64,000 bases of DNA. Origin: Chitinophaga rhizophila (lineage in GTDB: Bacteria; Bacteroidota; Bacteroidia; Chitinophagales; Chitinophagaceae). The position numbers were made by a program, and so were the translations under genes. Below the pieces are notes generated by a model. It saw only the letters and a program-made list of their open reading frames with translations, did not search any database and was not told the DNA's origin. The DNA lies in NCBI RefSeq assembly GCF_019492185.1, contig NZ_JAICCF010000002.1, positions 930,001-994,000 on the forward strand, written 5' to 3'. This document shows, piece after piece, positions 1 to 8,541 of this stretch. Within the stretch, counting starts at the first letter, position 1, and each line of letters begins with the position of its first letter.

Positions 1-644
1 TTCATCAATCTTCCGGCGGATATCAAAAGAAACACCTCCACCTACAAAGAGATTTTTGCTGACTTCCTTGTAGACTTTTTCCCGGAAGTTGTAGAACTGT
101 GCACGTAGTCCACGGGGTCGGCGATCCGGATTATTGAGTATGTGTTCAGTTTCGCTGAGTGATGTTGGCCTGCCTATTCCCAGACCATAATCCGGCGTAA
201 CTGTTTTTGCTGCTACAAGACTACCCTGGAAGTTCCACTTATTACCGGAAGTGTAGATATTATGACTGATGTAAAAGTAGATAATCCCTTTAGTGGTGAT
301 AGATGCAGATGTTGCACCTACAGACAGCAATGTATTTGGATCCCGGCCAAACTTCTTTCCGGCAACGGCCTTAATCCCGATTTGGGAGCCGATACTGGGA
401 TTAGAGGCTACGTTTGGAATGATAATAACACCAGAGCGGGTACTACCTGACAGATCTGTCTTTCTACGCAGGATCTTTCTGACCAGATCTCCCAGATCAT
501 ACTGTGAGGCCATTTCCTGTGCCTCCTTCTCAGCTAGTATCCGCTCAGCAGCGGTGGAATCAGTTTTTAAGGTATCTGCAGGCGCAGGTACCTGTCCGTA
601 CGTATGGCTGCACAGACATATCAACAGGGCAAACAACAGCATTT
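1..644 (-). CDS. Omp85 (BamA/TamA)-like outer-membrane protein, partial
   Basis: A minus-strand reading frame stays open from 644 to the left edge, so the C-terminal part is outside the window. The visible 215 residues start with a hydrophobic stretch ending near a Gly-Gln, which looks like a signal peptide. A low-complexity linker rich in Asp, Thr and Glu follows, then alternating hydrophobic/polar segments typical of outer-membrane beta strands. The wording around SGSTRSGVIIIPNV and GIGRP resembles the barrel part of Omp85-type surface-antigen proteins; this is recognition by eye. The ATG at 644 gives a signal peptide without basic residues, so translation may begin at an upstream TTG (699-701), which would add a Lys/Arg-rich n-region. 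It ends before the edge, so the full length is unknown. Confidence 0.6.
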
Positions 645-852
645 GCAACAAACGGAGTTGACATGGCCCTTTGCCGTTTGTCTTTTTGAGATGTAACAAT
701 ATAAAATATGGTTTATTCTTTTGAGCGTGATATCACCGGATCAGGTCACAAATTTTAAACCAAGTTATAATGGCATCTCTGATGTGGTAAGCGCACCACA
801 CCAGAGGCTGGCATAGCAGCTTATTCAGACAATGGCAGGGAATCCAACCGGG

Positions 853-1422
853 TTACTTCACCCATTTGGAATGGTAGGTAACCTGTTGCCGCATCAGGGT
901 ATCCAGTAATCTGCCGGGATCATTATCAAAAATCAGTGACCTATATTGTGGGTCAGACAGGAATCCCTGCTGGCACATAGACAACAGCAGGTCATGCAGT
1001 TTATCATAGAAGCCATTGATATTCAGGATACCGCACGGCTTTGCGTGTAATCCCAGCTGCGCCCATGTAAACACTTCAATTATCTCTTCAAGGGTCCCTA
1101 TACCACCAGGTATGGCAACGAAGTAATCGGATAAATTTGCCATCATTGCCTTACGTTCATGCATAGTGGAAACGATGTGTAGTTCAGTGAGATTTTTGTG
1201 CCCCACTTCTCTGTCACGCAGTTTTTCAGGCAGTACGCCTACCACCTGACCACCTAATGCAAGCACCTGGTCAGCCACTACGCCCATCAAACCTACAGAT
1301 GCACCGCCGTATACCAGTCGCAGGTCATTTTTAACGATACAATGAGCAAGTTCCTTAGTGGCCTCTGTGTAAATCGGATCGTTACCAAAGTTCGATCCAC
1401 AGAAAATAGCTATACTTTTCAT
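853..1422 (-). CDS. LOG-family cytokinin riboside 5'-monophosphate phosphoribohydrolase
   Basis: This 189-residue Rossmann-fold protein belongs to the TIGR00730/LOG family. Known members hydrolyse the N-glycosidic bond of nucleoside 5'-monophosphates, releasing the base and ribose 5-phosphate. The family signature PGGxGTxxE is present as PGGIGTLEE at residues 105-113, and the Arg-Lys pair that precedes it in the family is at 90-91. The N-terminal strand with FCGS (7-10) and the YGG segment (38-40) also fit. The length is normal. In bacteria the physiological substrate is usually unknown, so a general nucleotide-salvage or detoxification role is all that can be inferred. It stands alone, 208 bp upstream of the outer-membrane protein gene on the same strand. 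Confidence 0.9.
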   Translation of the reverse strand: MKSIAIFCGSNFGNDPIYTEATKELAHCIVKNDLRLVYGGASVGLMGVVADQVLALGGQVVGVLPEKLRDREVGHKNLTELHIVSTMHERKAMMANLSDYFVAIPGGIGTLEEIIEVFTWAQLGLHAKPCGILNINGFYDKLHDLLLSMCQQGFLSDPQYRSLIFDNDPGRLLDTLMRQQVTYHSKWVK

Positions 1423-1637
1423 GGAGGCAAATGTCGGTATTAATTGTACAGTGACCGGGACAAATGTCCTGACATCGGGGTATTAAGTGACAGATTATAT
1501 TTGACAATGGCAATGAAATAGGGCAGTAAAAAGTTGCTGATGATGGATCGCAACAGGCGTTAGGCAGCAGAATAGGCAATAAACTTCTCTCTTGAAATTG
1601 GCTACCAGCCTAGATCTAAAAATATTTTTACTTTTTA

Positions 1638-1670
1638 TTTGTCGAATTAAAATATTTATCCAATATTTGC
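1638..1670 (+). promoter_or_regulatory. Bacteroidota-type promoter of tRNA-Asp
   Basis: TTTG at 1638-1641 and an A-n-n-TTTGC element at 1662-1670 lie about 21 bp apart. This agrees with the Bacteroidota -33/-7 consensus (TTTG / TAnnTTTG) and is placed about 20 bp ahead of the tRNA. The stretch TTTGCACCC recurs at the same place before tRNA-Ser. Confidence 0.55.
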
Positions 1671-1689
1671 ACCCCGAACGAACGAAAAC

Positions 1690-1763
1690 GGATCAGTAGT
1701 TCAGTTGGTTAGAATGCCGCCCTGTCACGGCGGAGGTCGCGGGTTCGAGTCCCGTCTGGTCCG
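1690..1763 (+). tRNA. tRNA-Asp(GTC)
   Basis: A full cloverleaf can be drawn. The acceptor stem pairs GGATCAG with CTGGTCC (one G-T pair), the anticodon stem is CCGCC/GGCGG around a GTC anticodon at 1724-1726, and the T loop is TTCGAGT. The discriminator base is G at 1763. CCA is not encoded, as is usual in this phylum. Confidence 0.97.
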
Positions 1764-1772
1764 CAAGAAAAA

Positions 1773-1801
1773 AGCCTTCAGCAATGCTGAAGGCTTTTTT
1801 A
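1773..1801 (+). terminator. Rho-independent terminator of tRNA-Asp
   Basis: A ten-base-pair stem (AGCCTTCAGC with GCTGAAGGCT) and a three-base loop are followed directly by a run of T, nine bases after the tRNA end. Confidence 0.9.
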
Positions 1802-1890
1802 TATCCAGGAAATGTGGTAGAAGATTTTACTGTTCATTGTTTGATTTGTTTTGAAACAGCTGAAGCAATCCCACCATCTTTCCTTCCTGT

Positions 1891-3003
1891 TTATTTTGAC
1901 CTATTCCGTAGCCAGGCCCTGATAGGTTCATCATAGAGTTTAAGACTTGCATAGGCAACGGCCATTGATCCCAAGAATGTAGTTAATGCATGTGGCCATG
2001 ATTGCGCAAGCGTTATTCCTTTATGGTCACTTACCCAACCCACATAGAAATATACCAGTGTGTAATGCGTGATGTATAGCGGATATGAGATATCACCAAG
2101 GAATTTACACACCTTATTCTCCTGATCAGTGGCCACATTCCCCCCCGCACCTGTCAGCACTATCAGCGGAAATATAACGATGATACAAATTGATTCATAC
2201 AAGCCATTCATCCACAGATGATCAGCCCCGCCTATACGTGGCATAAACAGTACAGCGGCTAATGCCAGTGAACACCAGAGAAAGGCATTTTTGATATGAA
2301 TCTTTTTACCAATCCTGGAAAGTAATAGTCCGGCAAAAAACGGATACATCATACGCGTCATCCCGACCTGAACCTGTTCTACAGTTAGCGTCCAACCGCC
2401 GGTAACATCGCCATTTGAATTGGTGACAGCAAAGTAGGTTAGTGCCACTGCTGCTAATCCTACCAAAACAGCTAATGCATTATTAGACAGTTTACGGAAT
2501 CCCAGGGCATACAATATGTTGGCTATATATTCAAAAAACAGGGACCATGCTACACTGTTCAACGGATGCATCTCTTGCCAGCCGCGTATATCCATGGATA
2601 AAGGAACTGGCAGTAGGGTATAGCCAATGAGCATTACTAGCAGCATTTTCCAGACGGGCACAGTATGGATCGTTGGCCAGATGGCAGAGTCAGTGTAATA
2701 AAAGCCTAATGCACCCAATGTCATACCCAGGATAATCAGCGGCTGTAATCGTTCAATACGACGCTTAAAAAAAGAGCCGACAGTCATTTTATCCCATCTG
2801 TCATCATAGGCATACCCGATTACATATCCTGAAAGAAGAAAGAAAAAATCTACAGCCAGGTAACCGTGATTGACCACTTGTGTAAGGTGGCTGGTAGCAT
2901 GTGGCTCACAAAGGTGGAACCATACGACGATTATAGCGGCTATTCCGCGTAAGCCATCTAATATCTGGTAATGAGGTTTTGTAGGAAGTACATTGCTATT
3001 CAT
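1891..3003 (-). CDS. acyltransferase-3 family membrane protein (OafA/YrhL-like)
   Basis: The 370-residue protein starts with the family signature DGLRGIAAIIVVWFH, in which His30 is in the position of the catalytic histidine. It then shows about ten hydrophobic segments, as expected for integral-membrane O-acyltransferases of the acyltransferase-3 family. Such proteins transfer acetyl or other acyl groups to sugars of surface glycans or to other extracytoplasmic acceptors. The basic loop FFKRRIERLQPL (about residues 78-90) is also typical. No glycan-synthesis genes are adjacent, so the acceptor cannot be inferred. The gene stands alone between tRNA-Asp and tRNA-Ser and looks like core chromosome rather than island. 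Confidence 0.88.
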   Translation of the reverse strand: MNSNVLPTKPHYQILDGLRGIAAIIVVWFHLCEPHATSHLTQVVNHGYLAVDFFFLLSGYVIGYAYDDRWDKMTVGSFFKRRIERLQPLIILGMTLGALGFYYTDSAIWPTIHTVPVWKMLLVMLIGYTLLPVPLSMDIRGWQEMHPLNSVAWSLFFEYIANILYALGFRKLSNNALAVLVGLAAVALTYFAVTNSNGDVTGGWTLTVEQVQVGMTRMMYPFFAGLLLSRIGKKIHIKNAFLWCSLALAAVLFMPRIGGADHLWMNGLYESICIIVIFPLIVLTGAGGNVATDQENKVCKFLGDISYPLYITHYTLVYFYVGWVSDHKGITLAQSWPHALTTFLGSMAVAYASLKLYDEPIRAWLRNRSK

Positions 3004-3376
3004 AACTACTGGTTCTTATTTCCAAGATGGAAATAATTCGGATCATTTTTACATATTTCTGGTAGAGTGTTGAGTACAGGACCTGTGACCGTACTCTACC
3101 GGTATCTTAAAATTGCCAGATTTCATATAAGCCCACCTCGATACAGGCGGTAAAACATCCAACGAAGACAACCAGGTAGCATCTTCACCACTACAATTGT
3201 ACTTACAGCAAAGCTCATAAAGCGGCAGATTAGCCGGCAGAGGGCTGTAGTGTTGACTTTATCAACTATTACGTTCGGAATGAAGACTATCCGGCAAATA
3301 GCTTCGTATTTGTGATCATATATGCGCTCCTGTGAGGAAGAAGTAAACAAAAAGATTTACACATTTTAGAAAAATA
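3004..3376. other. intergenic stretch without recognisable content
   Basis: I see no convincing gene, repeat or hairpin here. A 75-codon minus frame (3123-3350) has no family resemblance or start context. The right end runs into the tRNA-Ser promoter. Confidence 0.5.
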
Positions 3377-3409
3377 TTTGGTGATTCGATTCTACTACTC
3401 TTATTTTGC
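3377..3409 (+). promoter_or_regulatory. promoter of tRNA-Ser
   Basis: TTTG at 3377-3380 and TTATTTTGC at 3401-3409 sit with about 20 bp spacing, just before the tRNA. The element ends in TTTGCACCC like the promoter of tRNA-Asp. Confidence 0.5.
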
Positions 3410-3413
3410 ACCC

Positions 3414-3498
3414 GGAGAAATGGCAGAGCGGTCGAATGCGGCGGTCTTGAAAACCGTTGACTGTTAAAGGTCCGGGGGTTCGAATCCCTCTTTCTCCG
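3414..3498 (+). tRNA. tRNA-Ser(TGA)
   Basis: A class II tRNA with a long variable arm. The acceptor stem pairs GGAGAAA with TTTCTCC, the anticodon loop is CTTGAAA with TGA, and the T arm is GGGGG-TTCGAAT-CCCTC. The discriminator is G at 3498 and no CCA is encoded. The 3' half is overlapped in antisense by the end of a serine recombinase gene, marking the tRNA as the likely insertion site of the island to its right. Confidence 0.96.
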
Positions 3499-3540
3499 CT
3501 AAAAGGGACAAATCATCACAAGTATGATTTGTCCCTTTTT
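3464..3540. other. candidate left attachment site (attL) at tRNA-Ser
   Basis: The recombinase frame passes from island DNA through the tRNA terminator into the tRNA gene. The left junction of the island should therefore lie within or just beside this segment. Serine integrase cores can be only a few bases long, and I could not identify the matching right site by eye. Confidence 0.45.
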
Positions 3541-5071
3541 CGTTTTCGGGGGAATTGCCCGACAGGTGGGCGATTCGTGAAAAAATTGTATTGACTTTTG
3601 GAGTTCGAAATGACTCATTTTTGCGGTCATATACGATTCCATCGGGAAATATGAGTTTCTGAAGTTTCTCTTTCATGCCTGTATCGCTAGAACTCCATAC
3701 TAGAGGAAGTTTATAAGAAAGTAATAGGGCTTGTTCAATAGCTTCCTCCGGGTTCGAAATACTTTGTGTGCATGTAGCTAATTGCTTCACTATAATTTCC
3801 TGCTCTTTTATATAACGGGGATGAAATTTATCAAACGTTTCCTGACTTATTTCCTTTAGCACATATCGGCTTTCCTCTAAATTGTCAATTTTGGTATTTA
3901 CCTCCTTTAGCTGATTATTTAAAAAGACTTGTTGTTCCAGCCCTTCCTTATTTATCTCATTGTACTCATCCAGTAAGGCTGATTTTAATGACTCTATTAA
4001 TGTATTATCCACGCGATACTGGTGTAATAACTGCCCAAACAGCTCGTGCATCCGTTTAGCGCTCTTATTGCATTTACAGCCTTCTGTGCGGCATTTATAG
4101 TACCAAAGCCCCTTAGCCTTGACCACATAACCGGTAAATGGCTGGCTGCAGGTGTCACATTTAATGAATATCTTCAATGGAACTTCGTCTTGCTCCTTTT
4201 TATGTGGCACTCCGTATCCTCCTGAACTTTGATGCATGTCATTTACTTTGAGGAAGATTTCTTTGCTTATCAGCTTTTCATGATTCCCCTCAACAATCTT
4301 TCCTTCCAGCAGCCCATGATTGATTACGCCACAATAAAATGGTCGCTTAAATATTTTGGTTAGCTGCTGTTTATACATCTTGACGCCCATAGCACGAAGC
4401 CGGGATATAATTTCCTCATTCTTTATCCCTTTTGCCTTCCAGATAAAAGCCTTCCTTAACTTCTTGCCTACCTCATTTACAACAATCTTCCGTTGCCCGT
4501 TAGTCCGTACTATATCATATCCCTGCGGGGGCTTGGTAACCCAAATCCCTTTATCAAACTTTTCCTTCATACCAGCTATCGCCCGCTGCTTACGAAGCTG
4601 ATTATCGTATTGACTGAAAATAAAATGAATACTTTGCTGAAGGACACCGCTCGGATTAGAGGTATCAGCTGGTTGAGTGACTGCATACACGGTTACACCA
4701 TACTTCTCCCGCAACTCTTCTGCTAATTTGATGGCTGCACCTCCTGTTCTGGAAAATCGATCCAGGGTATAGACTAGAACATGGCTTACTTTGCCCTTAT
4801 GTTTTTTAATGAACTCGAGCATCCTGGTAAATTCCTTACGTCCATCCGTCTTAGCACTTTCATAGGTGCCTCCAAAATATCCGATAATATTCAGATCACT
4901 CCGTTGGGCAAAATCTTCGATAGCTTTACGTTGGACATCTAAACTCAAATTATGGTCTGCTTGCTCCTTGCTGGAAACACGCGTATAAACAATGGCAGCT
5001 TGATGGGAGACTTTAGGAGCCTTTGTTTTTGAATAATTGCCAAATTGAGAAAAAGCATTTAAATTACTCAT
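3464..5071 (-). CDS. large serine recombinase (island integrase)
   Basis: The 535-residue protein has the layout of a large serine integrase. An N-terminal resolvase domain carries YTRVSSKEQ (catalytic Ser33), a central Recombinase domain follows, and then a zinc ribbon with Cys pairs (CDTC ... CRTEGCKC). A coiled-coil stretch around LEQQVFLNNQLKEVNTKIDN comes before the C-terminal tail. Such enzymes integrate and excise mobile elements between short attachment sites. The last ~11 residues (AEKEGFEPPDL) are the antisense reading of the tRNA-Ser 3' half, and the residues before them are antisense to the tRNA terminator, so the tail depends on the insertion site. The start codon overlaps the stop of the small upstream gene by 4 bp, indicating translational coupling. 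Confidence 0.93.
   Translation of the reverse strand: MSNLNAFSQFGNYSKTKAPKVSHQAAIVYTRVSSKEQADHNLSLDVQRKAIEDFAQRSDLNIIGYFGGTYESAKTDGRKEFTRMLEFIKKHKGKVSHVLVYTLDRFSRTGGAAIKLAEELREKYGVTVYAVTQPADTSNPSGVLQQSIHFIFSQYDNQLRKQRAIAGMKEKFDKGIWVTKPPQGYDIVRTNGQRKIVVNEVGKKLRKAFIWKAKGIKNEEIISRLRAMGVKMYKQQLTKIFKRPFYCGVINHGLLEGKIVEGNHEKLISKEIFLKVNDMHQSSGGYGVPHKKEQDEVPLKIFIKCDTCSQPFTGYVVKAKGLWYYKCRTEGCKCNKSAKRMHELFGQLLHQYRVDNTLIESLKSALLDEYNEINKEGLEQQVFLNNQLKEVNTKIDNLEESRYVLKEISQETFDKFHPRYIKEQEIIVKQLATCTQSISNPEEAIEQALLLSYKLPLVWSSSDTGMKEKLQKLIFPDGIVYDRKNESFRTPKVNTIFSRIAHLSGNSPENEKGTNHTCDDLSLLAEKEGFEPPDL
3501..3540 (+). terminator. Rho-independent terminator of tRNA-Ser
   Basis: A perfect 16-bp stem (3501-3516 with 3524-3539) is capped by a seven-base loop and ends in a T run. 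It starts two bases after the tRNA. On the other strand the same bases are codons of the recombinase tail, so the hairpin is shared by two transcription units. Confidence 0.92.
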
Positions 5072-5283
5072 GCAGCTTCATTTTTAGGTGGTAGGGAAAG
5101 ATTAACAACTTTAACTCTATTCATTTCGGACATCTGAGCAGATAATAATATTCTTGCAAGAATTCGAATTGACTCCCGAATTAGGAAGTCTTCTTTATCA
5201 GGAACTACGTTTGATATCTGATCATTCAATTCTTCAGTAATTATATGAGCTGGCATTACTTTGAGTTCATTTCTCTTGTTCAT
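5068..5283 (-). CDS. small unknown protein coupled to the recombinase
   Basis: The frame encodes 71 residues from an ATG at 5283. A longer version from 5337 would start inside a perfect hairpin and is less likely. The stop overlaps the recombinase start (ATGA), so both are read from one transcript and the product may help integration or excision. It is mostly helical in appearance (LIRESIRILARILLSAQMSEMNRV) with no motif I recognise. The tight coupling suggests a partner or a directionality factor for the recombinase, but that is inference from position only. Confidence 0.6.
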   Translation of the reverse strand: MNKRNELKVMPAHIITEELNDQISNVVPDKEDFLIRESIRILARILLSAQMSEMNRVKVVNLSLPPKNEAA

Positions 5284-5320
5284 AACATCGGTCTTGAAAT
5301 ATGAGCAATCCTCATAATTG

Positions 5321-5358
5321 CATTGGGAGTATAGCAACTAGGCGCTATACTCCCAATG
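5321..5358 (-). terminator. perfect 15-bp hairpin between two small island genes
   Basis: Arms at 5321-5335 and 5344-5358 are exactly complementary with an eight-base loop. There is no T run on either side, so it may be an attenuator, an RNA-processing site or a weak terminator for the upstream 80-aa gene. Confidence 0.6.
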
Positions 5359-5375
5359 AGAAACTTTAAACTGAA

Positions 5376-5618
5376 CTACTCTACTTCATCGTCCTCATCT
5401 TCATCCTCATATAATCTTCCATTATCGGTGATCAAATCTTCGATTTCATGGATGACCGCACGATCCTTTTTTGAGTAATGAATTTCAAGGGTGATGATTT
5501 CATCTTCTTCATCAACATCTACAATTTCATTAGTTAACTGATGTTCGCAGACAATGCCACCAACTTCTAACATAATTTCGCTAGGAACCTTAATGGCCTT
5601 TTTCATGATTGTAACCAT
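5376..5618 (-). CDS. small acidic unknown protein
   Basis: This encodes 80 residues ending in a run of Glu and Asp (YEDEDEDDEVE). The middle part alternates hydrophobic and charged residues (IITLEIHYSKKDRAVIHEIEDLI) as in a small alpha/beta fold. I recognise no family. Start is the first Met, with a second possible Met at residue 5. It precedes the recombinase pair on the same strand, separated by a strong hairpin. The highly acidic tail is reminiscent of DNA-mimic or basic-protein-binding peptides, but nothing in the sequence proves that. Confidence 0.55.
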   Translation of the reverse strand: MVTIMKKAIKVPSEIMLEVGGIVCEHQLTNEIVDVDEEDEIITLEIHYSKKDRAVIHEIEDLITDNGRLYEDEDEDDEVE

Positions 5619-5991
5619 GTGTATATTTTTGAGAGTTAATAGTTATTGTTACATGCCTACGATATCTTCCAACTTAAAAGCACGGTAACATGTCACAAAC
5701 CTACATCAACATAAAAGGTCACTTTCGCGGTTTTGTTCGAATTGTCACAAAAGGGAAAAAAAGAGCTGATTTATGTACGGTTTTCTATTAAAAGAGATCC
5801 AATGAGAATAAAAAATGCTGTAACTAACCTATTCAAAACTAGTTGCCGGAAAGTCGACATCCATTAAAAAGTAGTTGAAGACTAATCAAGGATTATCGAT
5901 CGCCATTTAACTGCATTTAAAAACGTGTTAAAATAACATCATTTCTTATTTGTAGACATTCGAATTAGAATGGCGGCTCCTTCGGATTGCA
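5619..5991. other. intergenic stretch with one promoter candidate
   Basis: On the minus strand TAGGTTTG (5696-5703) matches the Bacteroidota -7 consensus TAnnTTTG and would leave a leader of about 78 bases before the 80-aa gene; I see no good -33 partner. The remainder is AT-rich and without a gene. Confidence 0.4.
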
Positions 5992-6900
5992 TTAGACGGC
6001 TACATTAAGATCGCTTACTGGTAGCTGGATGGCCAAATCTGATTTTAGACAGAGCAATCTTTCCTGATATAATTGTTGTGCGATGGATAAAAGAGCCCTT
6101 ACCCTGCCAATTAATAACTGGGCTTTCTCAGCTGTCACCTGATAATTCTCATTGTAACGCGCATCGGAATACGCCTTATTAAGAGTATTGTAAATACCTA
6201 TCTCTTCCTTTGTTGTACAAGGAAAAATATCGCTTGGTGCAGGCGAGAAGTTTTTAATCAAGGATAAAAGACGGGATAGATTATGTGTATTGGAACGATA
6301 ACCAGAATACATCCTAAGCATACACATACAAGCATGCTGCGTTGCCTGGTGTAGATCAAATGTAGTCTGCTCATACCATGCGTTCTCATAACAATAAATT
6401 GCCTTTTTAAAAAAGCATTGAGCCAACTCAAAGCCTTTTCTCCAGTCATTAGTAATGGTATCAATTAGAACATTTATCTCAGGTTCCGCAGGTGGCGCTG
6501 CTAATGGCAACTTATCCGAATCATACAAGAGTACTCCATTACGATATACTGTAGAAATGAAACGGTTACCATTTTCTAGTGCCCTATTCGCCTGATTTAA
6601 TGACTGCACAAGGGATGTCACATCACAGCCTACTTTTGTAGCTTGTATTTCCGCACTTTCAATAATCTCATGATCTAATTGTTTCTCATCATTATTGGTT
6701 ATGATTAACAAATCATAAGCTGGTCTTTCTTTAGTCATGCATTTGTTGTCCTTCATAAAACTATTCCACTGAGAAGTAGTATTCATACCTGCTCCATAAC
6801 AAATTATCTTGTTAGGATGAACAGCTTTTACTATCTTCTGAATAAGCGCTACTAATTGAGCTACTTGCGGTTTTGATAGATGCTGGAATTCTGTTAGCAT
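5992..6900 (-). CDS. HEPN-domain protein with degenerate nucleotidyltransferase-like N-terminus
   Basis: In this 302-residue protein, residues about 20-125 look like a minimal nucleotidyltransferase fold: a GAG turn after KIICY, then YDLLIITN carrying an acidic residue. The usual GSxxxGxxSDxD signature is absent, so this part is probably inactive. Residues about 150-290 form a helical HEPN domain containing HATQHACMCMLRMYSGYRSNTHNLSRLL. The GYRxxTHNLxxLL wording is that of the Bacteroidota HEPN family, not the RxxxxH RNase motif of HEPN toxins. Similar proteins occur in Bacteroidota mobile elements; their role is unclear. It is 39 bp downstream of the histidine kinase gene on the same strand, so probably co-transcribed. 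Confidence 0.75.
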   Translation of the reverse strand: MLTEFQHLSKPQVAQLVALIQKIVKAVHPNKIICYGAGMNTTSQWNSFMKDNKCMTKERPAYDLLIITNNDEKQLDHEIIESAEIQATKVGCDVTSLVQSLNQANRALENGNRFISTVYRNGVLLYDSDKLPLAAPPAEPEINVLIDTITNDWRKGFELAQCFFKKAIYCYENAWYEQTTFDLHQATQHACMCMLRMYSGYRSNTHNLSRLLSLIKNFSPAPSDIFPCTTKEEIGIYNTLNKAYSDARYNENYQVTAEKAQLLIGRVRALLSIAQQLYQERLLCLKSDLAIQLPVSDLNVAV

Positions 6901-6939
6901 ATCAGGGGAATTGATGTTTTAAAATGGGGATGTCCTTTT

Positions 6940-7674
6940 TTATTTATTGGATTGATTAACTATTCGCAGAAAAAATGAGGTGCCATTGTTATCGCTACTT
7001 GCAAGCGTAAGATCACCACCCAGTGCTTGTGCGTATAATTTACTTATGTACAATCCGAGTCCAGTACCGGTAAATCCGTTATTAAAAGACTGGAATGGTT
7101 CAAACAATAAGTGAATTTTATCAGGAGATATGCCTGTTCCTTGATCTGTAACCATGAAAAACATACCGGATTCCCCGACACAACCTACAAAAACAGATAT
7201 TCTGCCGCCCACCGGAGAATATTGAAAAGCGTTGTCTAGAAGGTTTTTCAATATTTGTGCGAGCTTTATAGGGTCTGTTGTTAAGTACTCAGGAACCTTA
7301 CGATTGAAAGTCAGCTTAATGCTTATTAACTTAGACTTGACAAGCCTATTATGCTGATCAATGTAGGACTTGAGCCATTTTTTAATATGGATAGGCGAAA
7401 GAATCGGTTTAATCTCCAACTTTCCCGCGTTGACCATCGAAGATGACATCATGTTATTTAAAATGTGCAATACATCAAGGCCCATCGCATTAATACTGGA
7501 CAAGTAAAACTTGTTGTCCCTGGCTCCTAACTTGTCTTGCAAAAGCATATTGGTTGCCATACAGATACCAGATATTGAAGTTTTCATTTCATGAGCAAGC
7601 ATTCCCATGAATGTGTGCAACGTATTTTGACTTGCTTGATGCGGAGGTAGATTTGAAATATCGACTATTAACAT
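6940..7674 (-). CDS. sensorless histidine kinase
   Basis: This 244-residue protein consists of only the two catalytic modules of a sensor kinase. The dimerisation/phosphoacceptor helix carries HEMKTS (His28). The ATP-binding domain shows the N box LKNLLDNAFQYSP (Asn144/Asn148), the G1 box DQGTGI (from Asp177) and the G2 box GTGLGLYISK (203-212). No transmembrane segment, PAS or GAF domain is present, so it must be cytosolic and take its signal from another protein. No response regulator is adjacent. The neighbours are an unknown 238-aa protein upstream (32 bp) and the HEPN protein downstream (39 bp), suggesting a regulatory operon of the island. Confidence 0.88.
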   Translation of the reverse strand: MLIVDISNLPPHQASQNTLHTFMGMLAHEMKTSISGICMATNMLLQDKLGARDNKFYLSSINAMGLDVLHILNNMMSSSMVNAGKLEIKPILSPIHIKKWLKSYIDQHNRLVKSKLISIKLTFNRKVPEYLTTDPIKLAQILKNLLDNAFQYSPVGGRISVFVGCVGESGMFFMVTDQGTGISPDKIHLLFEPFQSFNNGFTGTGLGLYISKLYAQALGGDLTLASSDNNGTSFFLRIVNQSNK

Positions 7675-7706
7675 ACAAGGCTATTTTAACAATGTAAAAA
7701 GGACGA

Positions 7707-8423
7707 CTACAATAAGTGAACTTTAAGTATCGGTGTCTCATGGATACTAACAGCATTTTCCGGAGTAGATGTATTCTCAGGTCGGGCATCACATTCGTAG
7801 AGACAGTTTTCCGGAACACAAAATTGGGAATAGAAGCTATGTCCTAAGCTTAGTATTTTGATTAATTCCGAGTTTTCTATAAATGACACAAGGACTGAAC
7901 CTAATCCCACACATGCCGATTCGATAAATATCTTCCACTTATCACAGAACATCTTATCTGATGCTAAAACAACTAGATAGCTACGGACTGCACGAAGGTC
8001 TTCAGGATCGTTCGTGCGACCATCTACTTTGTAAATTCTTTCTGGCCTGACTATCATTATTATCAGATCAATTATCTTCTCATTTACCGATTTGACAGGA
8101 TTAGTCAAAATATCTTGTAAATCATGGTATCCTAACCGAAATCGCCTGAGAATCTTATATTGCTCGTTAATAATATGAGTAGCTTCTACTAGTTTTCCAA
8201 GCTTCTCATGATAAAAGACAAGCATACTTCGTTCCCGCCTACTAAGCTCCTTATTGAAACTACCAGTTACAGTTGACTTTAAATACTCCCAGTGGTATTC
8301 GCGGATACGCGAAAGCTCCGCGAAATCAAATAACTCATAAATCACAGAATAAGGATCAGCGGTCTCCATTACATTGAGATTTTGAGTCGCAAATGCTGTG
8401 CTTGAGAAAGCAACGTGTTTCAT
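7707..8423 (-). CDS. unknown island protein upstream of the histidine kinase
   Basis: The 238-residue protein has no motif that I recognise. Residues about 40-100 are strongly helical and charged (SRIREYHWEYLKS, ELSRRERSMLVFYHEKLGKLVEATHIINEQYKILRRF), and a second helical block follows. The C-terminal 40 residues, with two cysteines and Asn/Thr-rich spacing, look disordered. A weak general resemblance to RteC-type regulators of Bacteroidota conjugative transposons crossed my mind, but the conserved tail of that family is missing, so I do not assign it. Close spacing to the kinase gene suggests one transcript and perhaps a partner role. Confidence 0.55.
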   Translation of the reverse strand: MKHVAFSSTAFATQNLNVMETADPYSVIYELFDFAELSRIREYHWEYLKSTVTGSFNKELSRRERSMLVFYHEKLGKLVEATHIINEQYKILRRFRLGYHDLQDILTNPVKSVNEKIIDLIIMIVRPERIYKVDGRTNDPEDLRAVRSYLVVLASDKMFCDKWKIFIESACVGLGSVLVSFIENSELIKILSLGHSFYSQFCVPENCLYECDARPENTSTPENAVSIHETPILKVHLL

Positions 8424-8541
8424 TTGTTGAGTGGTTTATAACAGAGTTAATTGCAAGATGATAATGAATCATCCTATCATAAGACATAGTTCATCATGAA
8501 TGATGGACTATTAATGTTATAGTCTTAATAAGGCTCATATT

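Noticed and set aside
3123..3350. 75-codon minus-strand frame
   Set aside because: No family resemblance, no start context and low-quality composition between two tRNA genes.
5992..6900. HEPN-MNT toxin-antitoxin system
   Set aside because: The nucleotidyltransferase and HEPN parts are in one chain, the NTase signature is missing and there is no RxxxxH toxin motif.
7707..8423. RteC-type conjugative transposon regulator
   Set aside because: Only a vague resemblance in the helical middle; the conserved C-terminal RteC segment is absent.
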